From contig CATIUR010000001.1 in the NCBI GenBank assembly GCA_949592205.1, positions 39,449,001 to 39,513,000 of the forward strand: 64,000 nucleotides of DNA. Direction: 5' to 3'. This DNA comes from Helichrysum umbraculigerum. Taxonomy: Eukaryota > Streptophyta > Magnoliopsida > Asterales > Asteraceae. A program made the position numbers and the translations under genes. Shown piece after piece: positions 34,466-46,775 of the stretch (position 1 is its first letter; every line of letters starts with the position of its first letter). The notes under the pieces were generated by a model. The model searched no databases. It was given only the letters and a program-made list of their open reading frames with translations, and was not told the DNA's origin.

Positions 34466-35642
34466 TGTGACAACTCTCCAAATTAGGTATTAATTAACAT
34501 TTAAGCATGTGCATTCTTACGCTAATTTCCTGGTTAAGTTTTAACAAAACTTTTTGTTATGATGTAAGCCTAGCAAGCCCGTACTTTTAAACAAAAAGTA
34601 TTACAAAATATGTGATTAATTATAATCGCGTACAAATATATCAGAACGAACCCGACAAAAATAAATAACCAAAGTTTCGTGACACAAAAATAATTAATAA
34701 TGTAATTATTAATTACGAGTATTTATATATCTATAACAAATAGATAAAATGGTCTAAATATACGTTTAACATAAAACGTATTATAACACGAACAGAAACA
34801 ATTCTAAAACGTACATAAGAGGTCTAAATCTGAAAAGTGTTATTTTTCTAACTCGTTGTAAAGTATTTAGAACATTACCTCAAAATATGAAATCATAATT
34901 CAACTGAAATTTGGCGCTCAATTAACTGCGCGCAGTAAAATGTACAAAATGTACATCATTTTAAAATAATGATAACATCATTATTCTGATTATAAATTAC
35001 GAACCAGGAGAACACCTACAAAATAAAAATATAAAAAGTTTACGTTTATATTGCTAAAATTATACCCGTACTCGAAATTAGTGGGACTAAAGTCCCACCA
35101 ACCTACAATAATGCAGGAGACATTTTAAATAAAAACCATACTCCCTCCCATTCCCTTACGTTTTCTCTGTGATCTTTGAAACAAACACACACACATCAAT
35201 AATTCATTATCATCTTCAATCTTCTTCTTTGATCTGAAGAACACAACAAGATCAGAGGCAACAACAAGCAGGAGCAACAACATCTCCATCATCATCTTCA
35301 TCATCATCCGTTCATCATCATCTCCACCATTTTCAATTTGTAAGAAAAACTACAAACCTTTGATTTCTTTACTTTGATTTCGTTATCTAACATGTATACA
35401 CATCATAATCTAAACATATAACACATAAAGGTGATGATTACTTGATTGATTCTTGAAATGAGTTTATAAAACCCAAAACCTTAAAACAAAATCGATGCAT
35501 GGAAACTTGTTAAAATAACGTAATAACTTGTAAAAACGACATATAACACTTATATAAACATTTGGTATTGATGTATAAAAGATTGGAACCAAAAGATCGA
35601 GTTTGTGTTTTGCCCTGTTCGAACAGGCTCTGGAAGTAACAT

Positions 35643-35962
35643 GAATCCGACGGATTCATGTAGAATCCGGCGGATTCCCCTACAAAACTCGCACACCCCG
35701 TAATCGGTTTAAACATTTGTGAACGAGTAAAAGACACGCTCGAATCCGGCGGATTCACCTAAATCCGGCGGATTCCCAAAGCTTCACATGAACGTTTTGT
35801 AAACACAAAAGAATCCGGCGGATTCAACTAAATCCGGCGGATTCAACTAAATCCGGCGGATTCACCCATTCTTGACGCGACCCGGCGGCTTGACCCGAAG
35901 TTCCGGCAAAACCTTCTCTATTAACGAGAATCCGGCGGATTCAAATATAATCCGGCGGATTC
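35643..35962. repeat. GAATCCGNCGGATTC hairpin array in gypsy-1 right LTR
   Basis: Same array as at 5864-6164 with an added AACTAAATCCGGCGGATTC unit near 35826-35862. Copy number therefore differs between the two LTRs of one element. Confidence 0.9.
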
Positions 35963-37861
35963 AGATACTGGACTGGGCTGAGCTCCAGGCTGGGCCGGAT
36001 ATTTTCTTGGGCCGGGATTGGATTGGACCAAGGTTTGAACAAATGAGTTACATTATTACTAATGGGCCAAACGGGTTATGTAATCAAGTTAAGTTTTTGG
36101 GCCGAGCCCAACTAACTACAAAATGTTTAAAACGTAAAATGTGAACCGAGACATTTAACAAAACGAGTATTTATAAAATGAACGATAAATGTTATAATGA
36201 TACAACGTAAATAAAATTTATAAACTTTAATATATATATCTCGACAAACGATAATTTGTGAAAACGATAACATATATTTATAAATGGAATAAATATATTA
36301 GTAAATTTTATAACAAATAAAACTTGTAACCTTTTTAAATACGTATACGACGTATTATAACATTATAAATATATATATATATATATATACAAAAACATAT
36401 GTTATATATATACACCCAAACCGACACTTAGAACTATATTCACAATCGTGTGTTTTCTTAATAAGTGACAATTGCAATTATATATTTACATATATATACA
36501 AATAAATTCACGTTTAACAAACGTACGACTTAATAATACGCAACAAGTATATTTACATACATATAACAAGTATATGTACAAATGAAAACAAAACGACCTT
36601 CCGTTAAATGGACAAATACATATTGGTATGTACACTTAACAAGTGTACGATTTAAGAAATAATAATAATATTTCGACACAATGTCACTACAAAGTTAACA
36701 ACTTATATTCTTAAGAAATCTACAATTTCTTCAAAACAAACAAACTATTAACATAAGTGATGAAACAAATCAAATGTACTTATGTTAATACATTTATTGT
36801 ATATAGGTTAACATACCTTGGGCGACACCGTTTTCTGCTAGCATTCACACCGAGCAAACTACAGTGAGTTCACAGCCCCTACTTTACAAATGTTTTCTGT
36901 TTTAAACATAGGGGTGTAAACATAGAAACTGCATGCAAACACATGCAGCAAACTATATAAATGCTTTATTTGCTTTATACAACTGTTTGATATGAAATAT
37001 TATTTCACAACTGTTTTGGGAATTAGACAACAAATCCTAGTGCGGACCAGACTTGAGATGTGTGCATGAAAGACCTTATGTCATGCAGACTATAACCATT
37101 AGCTAGGTGACTCTAGCCACTGAGTATACGAATAGTACTATTGCCGTGACGACCCTCCGTGGATGGAGCGTATACTTAATTGTCCTTCAGGCAAATAACA
37201 TAAGTCTTGGTTGTGGTTTGGTTATAGGGTTAGGTCGCGTTACTTTAACCTGCGAGGTTTAGCTCACCTTTCAGGGGATTATAGTCTATGAATTTCCCAC
37301 ACTTATTATTTAGGATGAACTTATCCTACAACTGTTTTACTTCAGTATACATACTGATTATATTTATATTCTGGTAAACAACCAGACATACATTTTGGGT
37401 ATCCACCCACATAAAACTATATTATAGGGTGACTATCCCTATCATTTTATAAATTGCAAAACCTGCAAACATTTATTTATTGAATAACATTTCAATAACT
37501 TAAACATAAACGGTTTAACATACCACTTATTTATACAAAACCTGTGAATTCACTCAACATATTTGTTGACGACTTTCTTTCTATGTTTTACAGGAAATTA
37601 GCTACGTAAGTAAGAATCGCATGCATTCAGGATGGACAACCCTGGACTACTTAGGATGCCATATATTTTGGGACAGCTTTTGAGGATTTCCTCTGTATTA
37701 CTGCAGACATTGCAGTTATACTTATGAAATCTTATATTAACATATGTATTGTAAACTTAAATGTTTTAAACTCTACTATTACTGTACGACTTACATAGTC
37801 GTACTACTTTTGTAACAACTATTTTAAACTGGCATCCTTTATATATTATGTTCTGTATGAT

Positions 37862-38549
37862 TGTTGAACCAAAAACCAGTAGCCCCAGGACGAAGCTTAA
37901 GAACCTTCTTCTGGACGATACTCAAGAGCTGCGTCTCGTCCACCTGTGCTTGGTCTTAGCTGCAAACATGAGATATAGGTTAGGACGAAGGTGCTCGGGC
38001 CGAAGCTTAAGAGCTTATCAGCTGGCGATTCCAAATTGGTACCCGTATCTACGTTATAGGTAGATACGGTTTGTACGCCACGAGGCCGAGAACCTCCAAC
38101 AAGAGGTGGTGGTCAGAGAATAAGCTACGGACTTGTGAGAGTAAATATTCTAGAGAGAGAGAGAGAGTAAGTAATATGAGTGAGTAAAAGTGTTGTGTGT
38201 CTTTGCCTTGGGCTGATACTGCATATTTATACCAATCTAGAGCAAAGATTCCCTTTCCATAAATAGTTGGTCTGCTTTCCGCAGCTCAGCGCGGCGCAGC
38301 AGACCTTCCTCTTTTAGTGACAGCTCACCTTTATTCTTTTTTGACATGACCTTACCTTTACACACTTTATTGGTAACCCAAAGTCTTCCCTGTGGTGAGT
38401 CCCATCCTTGGTTACCGTATTCCAGTCAAAGATTCCTTTCTTGAAATTAGCTCATGTTTCCGTAACTTATGCATACGTATTTAACTGTGGCTTATGTTGT
38501 AAGCTGCGGTATATGCTGTAAGCTGCGGTTATCAGCATATACCCAATCA
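37862..38549 (-). mobile_element. 3' LTR of the Tat-like element
   Basis: Plus-strand ends are TGTTGAACC…CCCAATCA. The first ~200 bp carry CGAAGCTTAAGA phrases (37890-38020), an (AG)n tract near 38150-38166 and a TATA-like ATATTTATACC near 38222. Confidence 0.9.
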
Positions 38550-38564
38550 TGTCCCCCAGTCTAG
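38550..38564 (-). promoter_or_regulatory. Polypurine tract of the Tat-like element
   Basis: On the minus strand CTAGACTGGGGGACA directly precedes the 3' LTR. Near copies occur at 38679-38693 and 39815-39828, each following a piece that resembles the LTR edge. Confidence 0.85.
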
Positions 38565-41500
38565 TGTATATGCATTGTAGATGCATGTATTATAGACTTA
38601 AGCTAACACTTGCTACTTATATTAGATGGAGCTTCGGCATCACCCGAAGCTGCGGCATATGGGTATATACCCCATCATGTCCCCCAGTCTAGTGTACGTT
38701 CGTTTTAACGTACGTGTGCTAGACTATATATAGATGAATGTTTTTGACCTCCACACTTCCATCTCGTAGGTCAAGTGAAGGTGTTTGTCGTTGTTTGTTT
38801 ATGTATGTTTTGATGTCGCGGCGTGTTTTGAGCAATCTTTTGCTTATTTGCCTCTTAGGCAAATGTTATTTGGCCGTAGTGCCTCGTTGTGTAACTTTTG
38901 AAACCTCTTAACTTATTCGCATGACCTTGTCACCGTCATATTGTTACGGGTGGTTCTTTTTTATAGTTGTTTGCAACTATGTAGTTGATTGTGAGTATAC
39001 TCAATGCGCTTTATTGTATATACACGAATGTATAGAACGTAGTCTTTTGAATGGCTGTTCAACCATTGATACTTAGGCTTATGCCATAGGTATATTACTG
39101 CACGAGGGAACTTTCGACCTCGCCAGCTTATTATCTCATGATCAGTGAGAAAAGTTGTAAGTTATTTGCAATGATGCCGAACGTTTTCTCATGGAATTGT
39201 GTTTGATATATTAGATTGCCAAAAGAATATCAAACCACTACATCGTTGTATTGCTTACATGAGAGTTCATTAGTCTACAAATAACACTTACGAGGATTAG
39301 CAACGTTCCACGAGCGTGGTAAACTAGTTCCGTCAGTTTTAGCAAGTTCATATGGTCTCAACCATATAATGGATCGTAATATTTTAGATGGCTGATCAAC
39401 CATCGGTACAGAGGTCGTTGCCTAAAGCACATTACTTAACGGAGGAATATTTCGACTCCTAAAGCTGTTAAATGTGTTGTATAGTACGCTTGTGGTAATA
39501 CGTCCGACCACCGGAGATCGTCCGTTGGCCTACGCTTGGTCTAAATGTAACCCGTGAGTGTCGAGGCCATTGCCTAAAACATGGAGCTAGTCAGAGCAGT
39601 TGCTCAATCCATAGAATATGTGTATGCCGTGGAACTGAGCTAATTCGACAGGTTGCTCAACCAATGGAACCAAGCAGGATCATGTGTGCATCGCACGTAC
39701 AGAGCTGCGTATAGAAGTTGCCCAGCCACGATGTTTAATGGAGTAGTATTTGTATGCGTATATCACATTTCTTTAACGCAAACAGTTTACTCATAAGCGG
39801 TATCATACCAGTGTTGTCCCCCAATCTAGCGTGATATGCATTCAATAAATATGATGCTAGATTATATTGTGTCAGTCATGGGACGCGAGCTCGATCCTTT
39901 TGGATCATCGCCAAATGAAACATGGGTTTCATTCTTTGTTGTGTTGTTGGATGAAACATAAGTTACATCATATTGCCCATCGTTAGATGAAACATGAGTT
40001 CCATCCTTACTAGATGGAACATGAGTATAAGGAACATGTGCTGTGATTTGAGTAGCACCGGAGGTCAGTATCTGGAGGTAAATGTCGGACGGAGGTCCAT
40101 TGATAGAAGTCCATAAAATATTAGCATCGGGAAAGTGAACCAGGAAGGTTCGAAACCATAAGTCAGGAAAGAAGGTTGTAAACCGAAGGTTGTAATACAA
40201 GTAGGTTGATCTAGGAAGAGCACGACGTTCAGAGTTAGACCTGTTCAACATGAGTTGCGGACTAAGCCTCGAAAAGGATAAGCCCTAGTTAAGGTAAGCA
40301 AATTTCTAAAATACGAGCTTCAAATAACGTAACTCCCGGTAAGGTGCAACTCCTGTTAAGATGAAGCGTCATTTAAACTGCAGCTTATGTTAACGTGCTT
40401 TAATTAAGACGTGCTTTGTTTAAGATGTGGCACCGTTTTAAATGTTGTTTCAGAGTAAGTTCCTGGTAACATGGAGTTCAACATAAGCTATAGGAAAGAA
40501 ACGTCTCCTATTGAAACGAGATCTGATCGAGATGGAGCTCCGAGCTAAACGATAAGCTTTGAATGAGCTAAACTTTGAATCATATGCTCCGGAAGGTAGC
40601 TTTGGATAAGGTTGAAATTAGCTTTGATCACAGTGAGATAAGCTCCGATTGAATCAAATGTCGGAATTGGTTCTTATAAGACGATATCCTATTAAGTTAG
40701 GATTGAATGTGAGGATTAGGATCCGGATAAAAACGTGATAAACTTTAACACGAGCTCCAATTAAGATGAGCTTCGAATTGCAAGATCGAGGTGGGGAGCT
40801 TCATACTGTGTGTTCAGGATAGTAACTTCCATCTAATGGTTTATTACAGTTTTAGTCAACGAAAGTTTAACTTATGGACATTTTCAAGACCTTCCGCCGG
40901 GAGTGAGCTTCGACGAGCTTGTTGCCTGAGTCTCAGCTCCAGAGGGATGAGCTTCGGATGTGAAGGTGCGTCAAATGAGATTCTTAGGAGTTAATCGTAA
41001 CTTTGAGATACATCTATCATTTGTACGAGCTTCGACTGGTTAAGACTCAGCTACAACTAAACGGTAGGCCAACCGAACTCGTTTATGAAAAAGAAAACCT
41101 TTATGAAAGAGAAAACGATTTGAGTTATTGTGGTAACTAGTGACATGCGATTCTTTGAGACCCGAAAAAGTGAGGTTGAGCTTCTTTGCCGCAGGTGCGA
41201 GTGAAGCATAGATGTATCTGGGCGGTATAACCACAGATGAGACTTTAGGATAGATGCATCAGGGGAGTATAGTCAAAGGTGCGACGAAGGTGTAGATTTA
41301 TTTGGACGGCATAGCCACATGTGTGACTTAAGGTGCGACTTTAGGGTAGATGCATCTGGGCGGTATAACCGTAGCTGCAACTGGAGTGTAGATTTATTTA
41401 GCCCATAAGTGTTCTTAGGTGGTTACTATTACTTTTCAAAATTTGGGAAGTGAACATAGTTTTATTTGTGGTCCAAATACCGACTAACAGTTGGCCATGT

Positions 41501-43850
41501 ATACAAAATATGGAGATATATGGTGGATCTAAGTTCACAAACACGTATACCTTGTTTATACCCAAGATTATGTTTTTAATGTGAGTAATAATTGACTAGC
41601 TTTTCATAAAAAACAATATGTAATCTTTCTTATGTAAGGAATCTTCCCAAAATTTTATAGTAAAGTCTTATACACTTCAGTGTGTTATCGGTTTTTGAGG
41701 AAAAACTGAGCTTTGACATGAGCGTGTATTTTTAAAGATGAAGGTATACACAACTCTAAAGCTTTCAAAGATGAGATTGATTCAGAACCTGGTACTCGAA
41801 CACTAGTTTCGGTTAGTATATAAGAGATAGGTTGTCAACGATGAGCTACTAATGGGTAAGACGAGCTCCGGCTTTGAAACCACTACTCAGATCAAACACA
41901 GCTCTGGTTAAAACACATTGTAGTTAAAACGCGACTCGGTTAAGATGCATCTCCGGAGGAGATGTGCTTCGGATAAACAAACTTATGTTAGACAATAAGC
42001 TTCGGTCGAACAAGCAACGCCGAGTCCTGACATCGTTTGGGATAGACTCCGGCTAAGGTGCTCAAGCCTTGAAAACATGGGCTTTGGAATAATTTAACTA
42101 CTGATAAGTGTGAGTTTCAAAACTAACTGCTATCATAGAATAAGCTCCGACTAAGAATAAGCTCCGACCGCATAGGTAAGTTTCGACCCTGAAGGTCCGG
42201 AATGGACAAGTTGGTAAATAATTAATGGTCATACAAGCTTCAATTGGGATGAGCTCCAATGACAAGGAACTTCGGAATGTATGAGCTTCGACGATAACGA
42301 GCTTTGGAATCGATATACTTCGTGAATAACGAGGTTCGGATGAAGTAAGCTCCGGACACCACGAGAGGATGTGAGCTCTGTTTAAGTGAAGCTTCATGTA
42401 AAGCGAGCTCAAATAAAGATGTAGCTCCGAAATGAGTTACGCAAATAAAGATGTAGCTCGGTGTTTTAATCTCCGGATTGTTACCTTCGGCCGGAAGTGA
42501 TCTTCCGAAGGTTATGGATCGGAGTTGGTGAGCCAAGGATGGCTAGTCGAGTATGGCTATCCGGAAGTGATGCTTACGTGTGGTTCCGGAGGATGAAGTT
42601 TCGGATAGTCATCAGCTTCGGCTGAGGTTAGTTCCGGTGGCGTTGGCTGGGTGTTATGCTCCGGTTATGGGTAAGCTTTGGAAATATGAACCTTGGAATA
42701 AACTGCTACCAAGAAAAGCTTCGGAGTAAGCTCCGGCGAAGTCAAGCTTCGGCCAGCATGTAGCTTCGGTTTGGGTAAGCTCCGATCATGGCGAGAAGAA
42801 ATCGTAACTTCGGAGTAAGTTCCGACTATGATGATCTTCGGAGTGCATACTTGGAACAGAAAGTGCATACCATGAAGATCCAAAGGTGAGGTTGAAAAAA
42901 GTTGACCAGACTCTTAAACAGATGATGGTAACTAGTATGGAATATGTGAGTTAACCGTAAAGATTGAGCTCCGGCTAGACGAGACTCAGCTCCGGCTAAA
43001 CGATAAGCTTCGGAATGAACACGTCTCAGTAACAACGAGCTTCGGATGAGGTAAGCTCCGGATATGGTGAGTTCCGGCTAAAACTGGCTCCGGTCAAAAT
43101 GTTGCACCGTAGTAAGTTCCGCGAAAGGAACATCTCCTGCTGGAACGAGATCGAAAGTGATGAACCGCCGGTGTCTATCCGGAGTTGATGCACCGAAGGT
43201 GGTGGTCCGGAAGTTGATGTGCCGAAGGTGGTGGTACGGAAGGGGCACCTTCTTTAACCTCAGGTTATTGTATTTATGTATATATTGAAAGTAATGCTCT
43301 TGGGTGGTAAAGATATATGTATCTGTACCTCATACATTGTAAAGTGTGTGCTAGCAATTAACTCTTATCAAAAATTGACTATTCGAGTGAAAACTGAAAA
43401 GGGGATAAACTTTATTCGATAAAATCATGCTTATTTGCACTTTTCCGATTAAAAATAATGAAGCAAAGTAAAAGACTCCTTTTACAACATTACACGTTTA
43501 CGCTAGTTCAGCATTTACTGAATTAGTCGCGTGCGTTCTTCAGTTAACTATTCTTTTTTATTCTTTCATGCAAGATAGGCACACTATTATATGTAAGAAA
43601 AAGATTATATCCCATAGACGGAGGTGAGTACAAATGTTATCCATTTCTCAAAAATGGGTTAAAGTTGCTCAGTTTTTCATAAAATACGGTTTTAAGTCCT
43701 TTCCTTGTAAGGAACCTTCTAAAAAACAGTTATAAAGTTTTAGACTTGGGTGTGTTTATTCGTTTTTTGAAGAAAACAAACCAAAACTGAGCTTTAACAC
43801 TAGTGCGTACGTTCGTGATGATTTGTCGAAAGTAAACTCAATAATAAAGC
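38565..43850 (-). other. Non-coding interior of the Tat-like element with GCTTCGG/GCTCCGG motifs
   Basis: No protein domain in either strand. From about 40500 to 43220 the heptamers GCTTCGG, GCTCCGG and close variants recur dozens of times, often as GAGCTTCGG or AAGCTCCGG spaced roughly 15-40 bp, densest at 42100-43100. The region 38900-39780 instead repeats phrases such as GGTTGCTCAACCA and ATGGCTGATCAACCATCGG. A 129-codon minus frame (39862-40251) has repeated THVSSNDG-like phrases but no recognised family. Confidence 0.75.
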
Positions 43851-44165
43851 TTATAAAAACGAGATCGATCCAGAACCTTTTTTAGTTCGAGAACGTGAGG
43901 AGCCACGTCTCTTTCTTCTTTTCCTTCTTTTGCCCGGATTAGCCTTTTTCTTCATTTTCTGAGTGTACTTCCTCTTCCGACGGACCTTTGCTGCCTCGGA
44001 ATCTGAACTAGAACCATCAACTTCCTCCTCTGACTCGGTGGAGTCACCTGACTGTTCTCCGTAGGTAAGTTGCGTTTTCACACCATCCATTCGCTTGTTT
44101 TTCTCAGTTTCTTGTATTAGAGTGCGAAGTGCTTCGTGTCTTTCAGCGGACTGATCTACGCGCAC
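43851..44165 (-). CDS. 104-aa Lys/Arg-rich ORF after the PBS of the Tat-like element
   Basis: The frame opens MRVDQSAERHEALRTLIQET about 70 bp inside the 5' LTR on the minus strand, where gag would start. An acidic Ser/Glu segment (residues about 35-60) is followed by a very basic tail (KRRKRRKRRGSSRSRTKK). It may be the relict N-terminus of gag or a small nucleic-acid-binding protein kept by the non-autonomous element. No domain is recognised, and an ATG-to-stop frame of this size could be chance. Confidence 0.4.
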   Translation of the reverse strand: MRVDQSAERHEALRTLIQETEKNKRMDGVKTQLTYGEQSGDSTESEEEVDGSSSDSEAAKVRRKRKYTQKMKKKANPGKRRKRRKRRGSSRSRTKKGSGSISFL

Positions 44166-44219
44166 TTACGGTATGGGATGTCCAGATGAAGGGGTTTCCT
44201 CCATTCTTTCAGTTGGGTC

Positions 44220-44234
44220 CCACGGATGGCGCCA
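44220..44234 (-). promoter_or_regulatory. Primer-binding site of the Tat-like element
   Basis: Minus-strand TGGCGCCATCCGTGG lies two bases after the 5' LTR. TGGCGCC starts are typical of Tat/Athila-group gypsy elements, unlike the initiator-Met sites of the other elements in this window. Confidence 0.8.
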
Positions 44235-44236
44235 AA

Positions 44237-44922
44237 TGTTGAACCAAAAACCAGCAGCCCCAGGACGAAGCTTAAGAACCTTCTTCTGGACGATACTCAA
44301 GAGCTGCGTCTCGTCCACCTGTGCTTGGTCTTAGCTGCAAACATGAGATATAGGTTAGGACGAAGGTGCTCGGGCCGAAGCTTAAGAGCTTATCGGCTGG
44401 CGATTCCAAATTGGTACCCGTATCTACGTTATAGGTAGATACGGTTTGTACGCCACGAGGCCGAGAACCTCCAACAAGAGGTGGTGGTCAGAGAATAAGC
44501 TACGGACTTGTGAGAGTAAATATTCTAGAGAGAGAGAGAGTAAGTAATATGAGTGAGTAAAAGTGTTGTGTGTCTTTGCCTTGGGCTGATACTGCATATT
44601 TATACCAATCTAGAGCAAAGATTCCCTTTCCATAAATAGTTGGTCTGCTTTCCGCAGCTCAGCGCGGCGCAGCAGACCTTCCTCTTTTAGTGACAGCTCA
44701 CCTTTATTCTTTTTTGACATGACCTTACCTTTACACACTTTATTGGTAACCCAAAGTCTTCCCTGTGGTGAGTCCCATCCTTGGTTACCGTATTCCAGTC
44801 AAAGATTCCTTTCTCGAAATTAGCTCATGTTTCCGTAACTTATGCATACGTATTTAACTGCGGCTTATGTTGTAAGCTGCGGTATATGCTGTAAGCTGCG
44901 GTTATCAGCATATACCCAATCA
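44237..44922 (-). mobile_element. 5' LTR of the Tat-like element
   Basis: 686 bp, near-identical to 37862-38549, with a 2-bp shorter (AG)n tract. It is followed on the plus strand by the ATGAT duplication and the rest of the gypsy-1 LTR. Confidence 0.9.
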
Positions 44923-46159
44923 ATGATCATATGCTCTGATACGATGAATGCACAATTGTAACGTCATCATCCCCGTTGTTAAACTGTTTACACAAGATGC
45001 TTCCGCTAATTATAACTTGCTTCCGCTAAACATTAAATAAACACAATTACCGATTTTGGGGGTGTGACATGAATAACTTGTAACAACCCCAAAATTTGGA
45101 CCAATTTAAAATTTTCCTAATTACGTGTTTATTACTTGTATTTAATATGAAATAGGATTAAATACATTACCTACTTATATATATATATATATATATGGAT
45201 GGAATATATGTATATATATACGCGAATACGATTCGTACAATTATCGTATAAAACAACAATCGTACAAACTTGCGGACAATTGTAAAACAATTATTAAATA
45301 ATGTGAAATTATTTAATTACTTTGACTAGTACTTTATATTATATTTATAATATAACGGAAAACGTACGTTTTAATTAAAAACGTCACCGAACTCTCCTAA
45401 AACTCGACCAACCGACAAAACAAGCAAAGTTATGTTGTTTAACTTGAAAACAAAGTATTTTATTAAAATACTTCAACTAAATTATCGGATATTATTACGT
45501 ATTTTAAAACGTATATTTAATCGCGTACAAAATGATTTTTACGTTTAAACGACCGGGGAAACGAACACCGCACGGAGCGCAAACACGGAGGAAACAAAAT
45601 TTGGTGAGACCACACCATGGTGGCCCCACCCCAACCGGCCAAGGTAAGGGGACACCACCCCCCTCACCTCTTTTCCCATTTCAACACACAAACACAACCC
45701 ACTCCTCATCATCTCTATTTTCTCTCAAATCCCATCTCTCTCTCTCTCTAAATCGGCACTCTCTCTCTCTAGAAAACAACCACAAAACTTGCTTGAATCA
45801 CAAAACGGAAAGGAGCAACGACGATCACCACAACGAGGGCTACAAACCTATCTTTTCGGATTTTCGTTTCGACAACTTTGTAAGTTTTCCGGCGACCCGA
45901 AACTTTTCCGATTTCTTTTATTTTGCTAGATTATTGTTCCCCTAGCTAAATGATGTCCAAATATGTAACTTAAACTCGTTTTTGAACACTTTTACGAAAA
46001 TGTCGGTTTTGGTCATCTTAAATAAAACGACACTACAAACATTAAAAACGACATCCAACAATTTTTATGAACTCTATATAACATAATATAACTTGTGTAA
46101 AAGTTTCAACTTGAACGGAACTCGTTAAACTCGTTTTCGACACAAGCTAAAACCTGACC

Positions 46160-46775
46160 AGACGCTAGTGTCGCATGGCTCATGCCAGTTATGCGTCACT
46201 ACGTCTGAGTGACGCATAGGTCACGAACCGTCCATACGCGACACTTCTTAAGTGCCGCTAAAACACTATACCGTCACTTCACTAGTGACGCAATCATAAC
46301 ACCTTCGGCAGAAACAGCACGACACTTACTTAGTGTCGCTACCATATAACTTTCAGTAGTAACGAGCGTCACTCCTTTAGTGACGCCATCATATAACCTT
46401 CGGCAGAAACAAGCGACACTTCCTTAGTGTCGCTATCATCGGTAGAAACTTATAACCTTAAGTAGAAACGAATGACGTCCGGTTACTACTGATGACGTCA
46501 TTGACCCTCATACCGTCACTTCACCAGTGACGCATAAATACGTATACCGACACTTGTCTAGTGTCGCCCCACAAACTGATTTACTTACTGAATACCGTCA
46601 CTTTATTAGTGACGCACTGTTTGACTACGACACTGAATACCGTCACTATCATAGTGACGCACCGATGAAAAACAATACTTACAAACGTCACTTACTTAGT
46701 GACGCACTACTTGAATACCGACACTACTTAAGTGCCGCATACCACACATAAGTGACGCATACTAGTGTCGCTAAA
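46160..46775. repeat. Alternating CGTCACT…AGTGACG and CGACACT…AGTGTCG hairpin array
   Basis: About a dozen 7-nt inverted repeats with roughly 5-nt loops, in two forms differing by one base pair: CGTCACT/AGTGACG and CGACACT/AGTGTCG (some arms read AGTGCCG). They are interspersed with CCTTCGGCAGAAACA spacers. The right LTR has the same array at about 51310-51640, continuing at 63620-63880. Confidence 0.92.

Larger units (their letters stand above)
37862..44922 (-). mobile_element. Tat-like large non-autonomous LTR element (LARD-type)
   Basis: Two direct repeats of about 687 bp (37862-38549 and 44237-44922) are flanked by the exact duplication ATGAT (37857-37861, 44923-44927). On the minus strand the 5' LTR (44922 to 44237) is followed by TTTGGCGCCATCCGTGGGAC, a PBS of the kind used by Tat/Athila gypsy elements. 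The 3' LTR is preceded by the polypurine tract CTAGACTGGGGGACA (38564-38550). The 5.7-kb interior has no protease, RT or integrase. It fits a large retrotransposon derivative that depends on a partner element. The two LTRs differ at about four bases by eye, so it is young. Confidence 0.9.
4687..45069 (+). mobile_element. Gypsy-1: nested Ty3/gypsy element (Tekay-like chromovirus)
   Basis: Both ends are defined. The LTRs begin TGTGACAACTCTCC and end GGGGGTGTGACA, and the flanking 5-bp duplications are TGAAT (4682-4686 and 45070-45074). Internal order is PBS, ORF A, ORF B, gag-pol with C-terminal chromodomain-like region, polypurine tract, right LTR. Removing three nested insertions (7455-7990, 9568-28189, 37862-44927) leaves an element of about 14 kb. 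Long LTRs and the chromodomain-like tail match Tekay/Del chromoviruses. All three insertions are younger than the element because they interrupt its LTRs or ORF. Confidence 0.9.
34466..45069 (+). mobile_element. Gypsy-1 right (3') LTR, split by the Tat-like element
   Basis: LTR sequence at 34466-37861 and 44928-45069, about 3.54 kb without the insert. It contains the GAATCCGNCGGATTC array at 35643-35962, with one more unit than the left LTR. The frames at 35125-35307, 35510-35758 and 35872-36144 mirror those in the left LTR and look fortuitous. Confidence 0.92.

Noticed and set aside
39862..40251. 129-codon minus-strand ORF in the Tat-like element as a gene
   Set aside because: No recognised domain, no neighbour support. 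Kept only as a note in the interior entry.
45532..45945. 137-codon ORF repeated at 50676-51089
   Set aside because: Lies in the CT-rich leader-like part of the gypsy-2 LTR. The Ser/Leu composition follows from (CT)n, and it is repeated only with the LTR.
46160..46775. Regularly spaced short repeats that could suggest a CRISPR array
   Set aside because: Units are 7-nt inverted repeats with variable spacers inside an LTR of a plant retrotransposon, and the same array is in the paired LTR. No cas genes; the context is eukaryotic.
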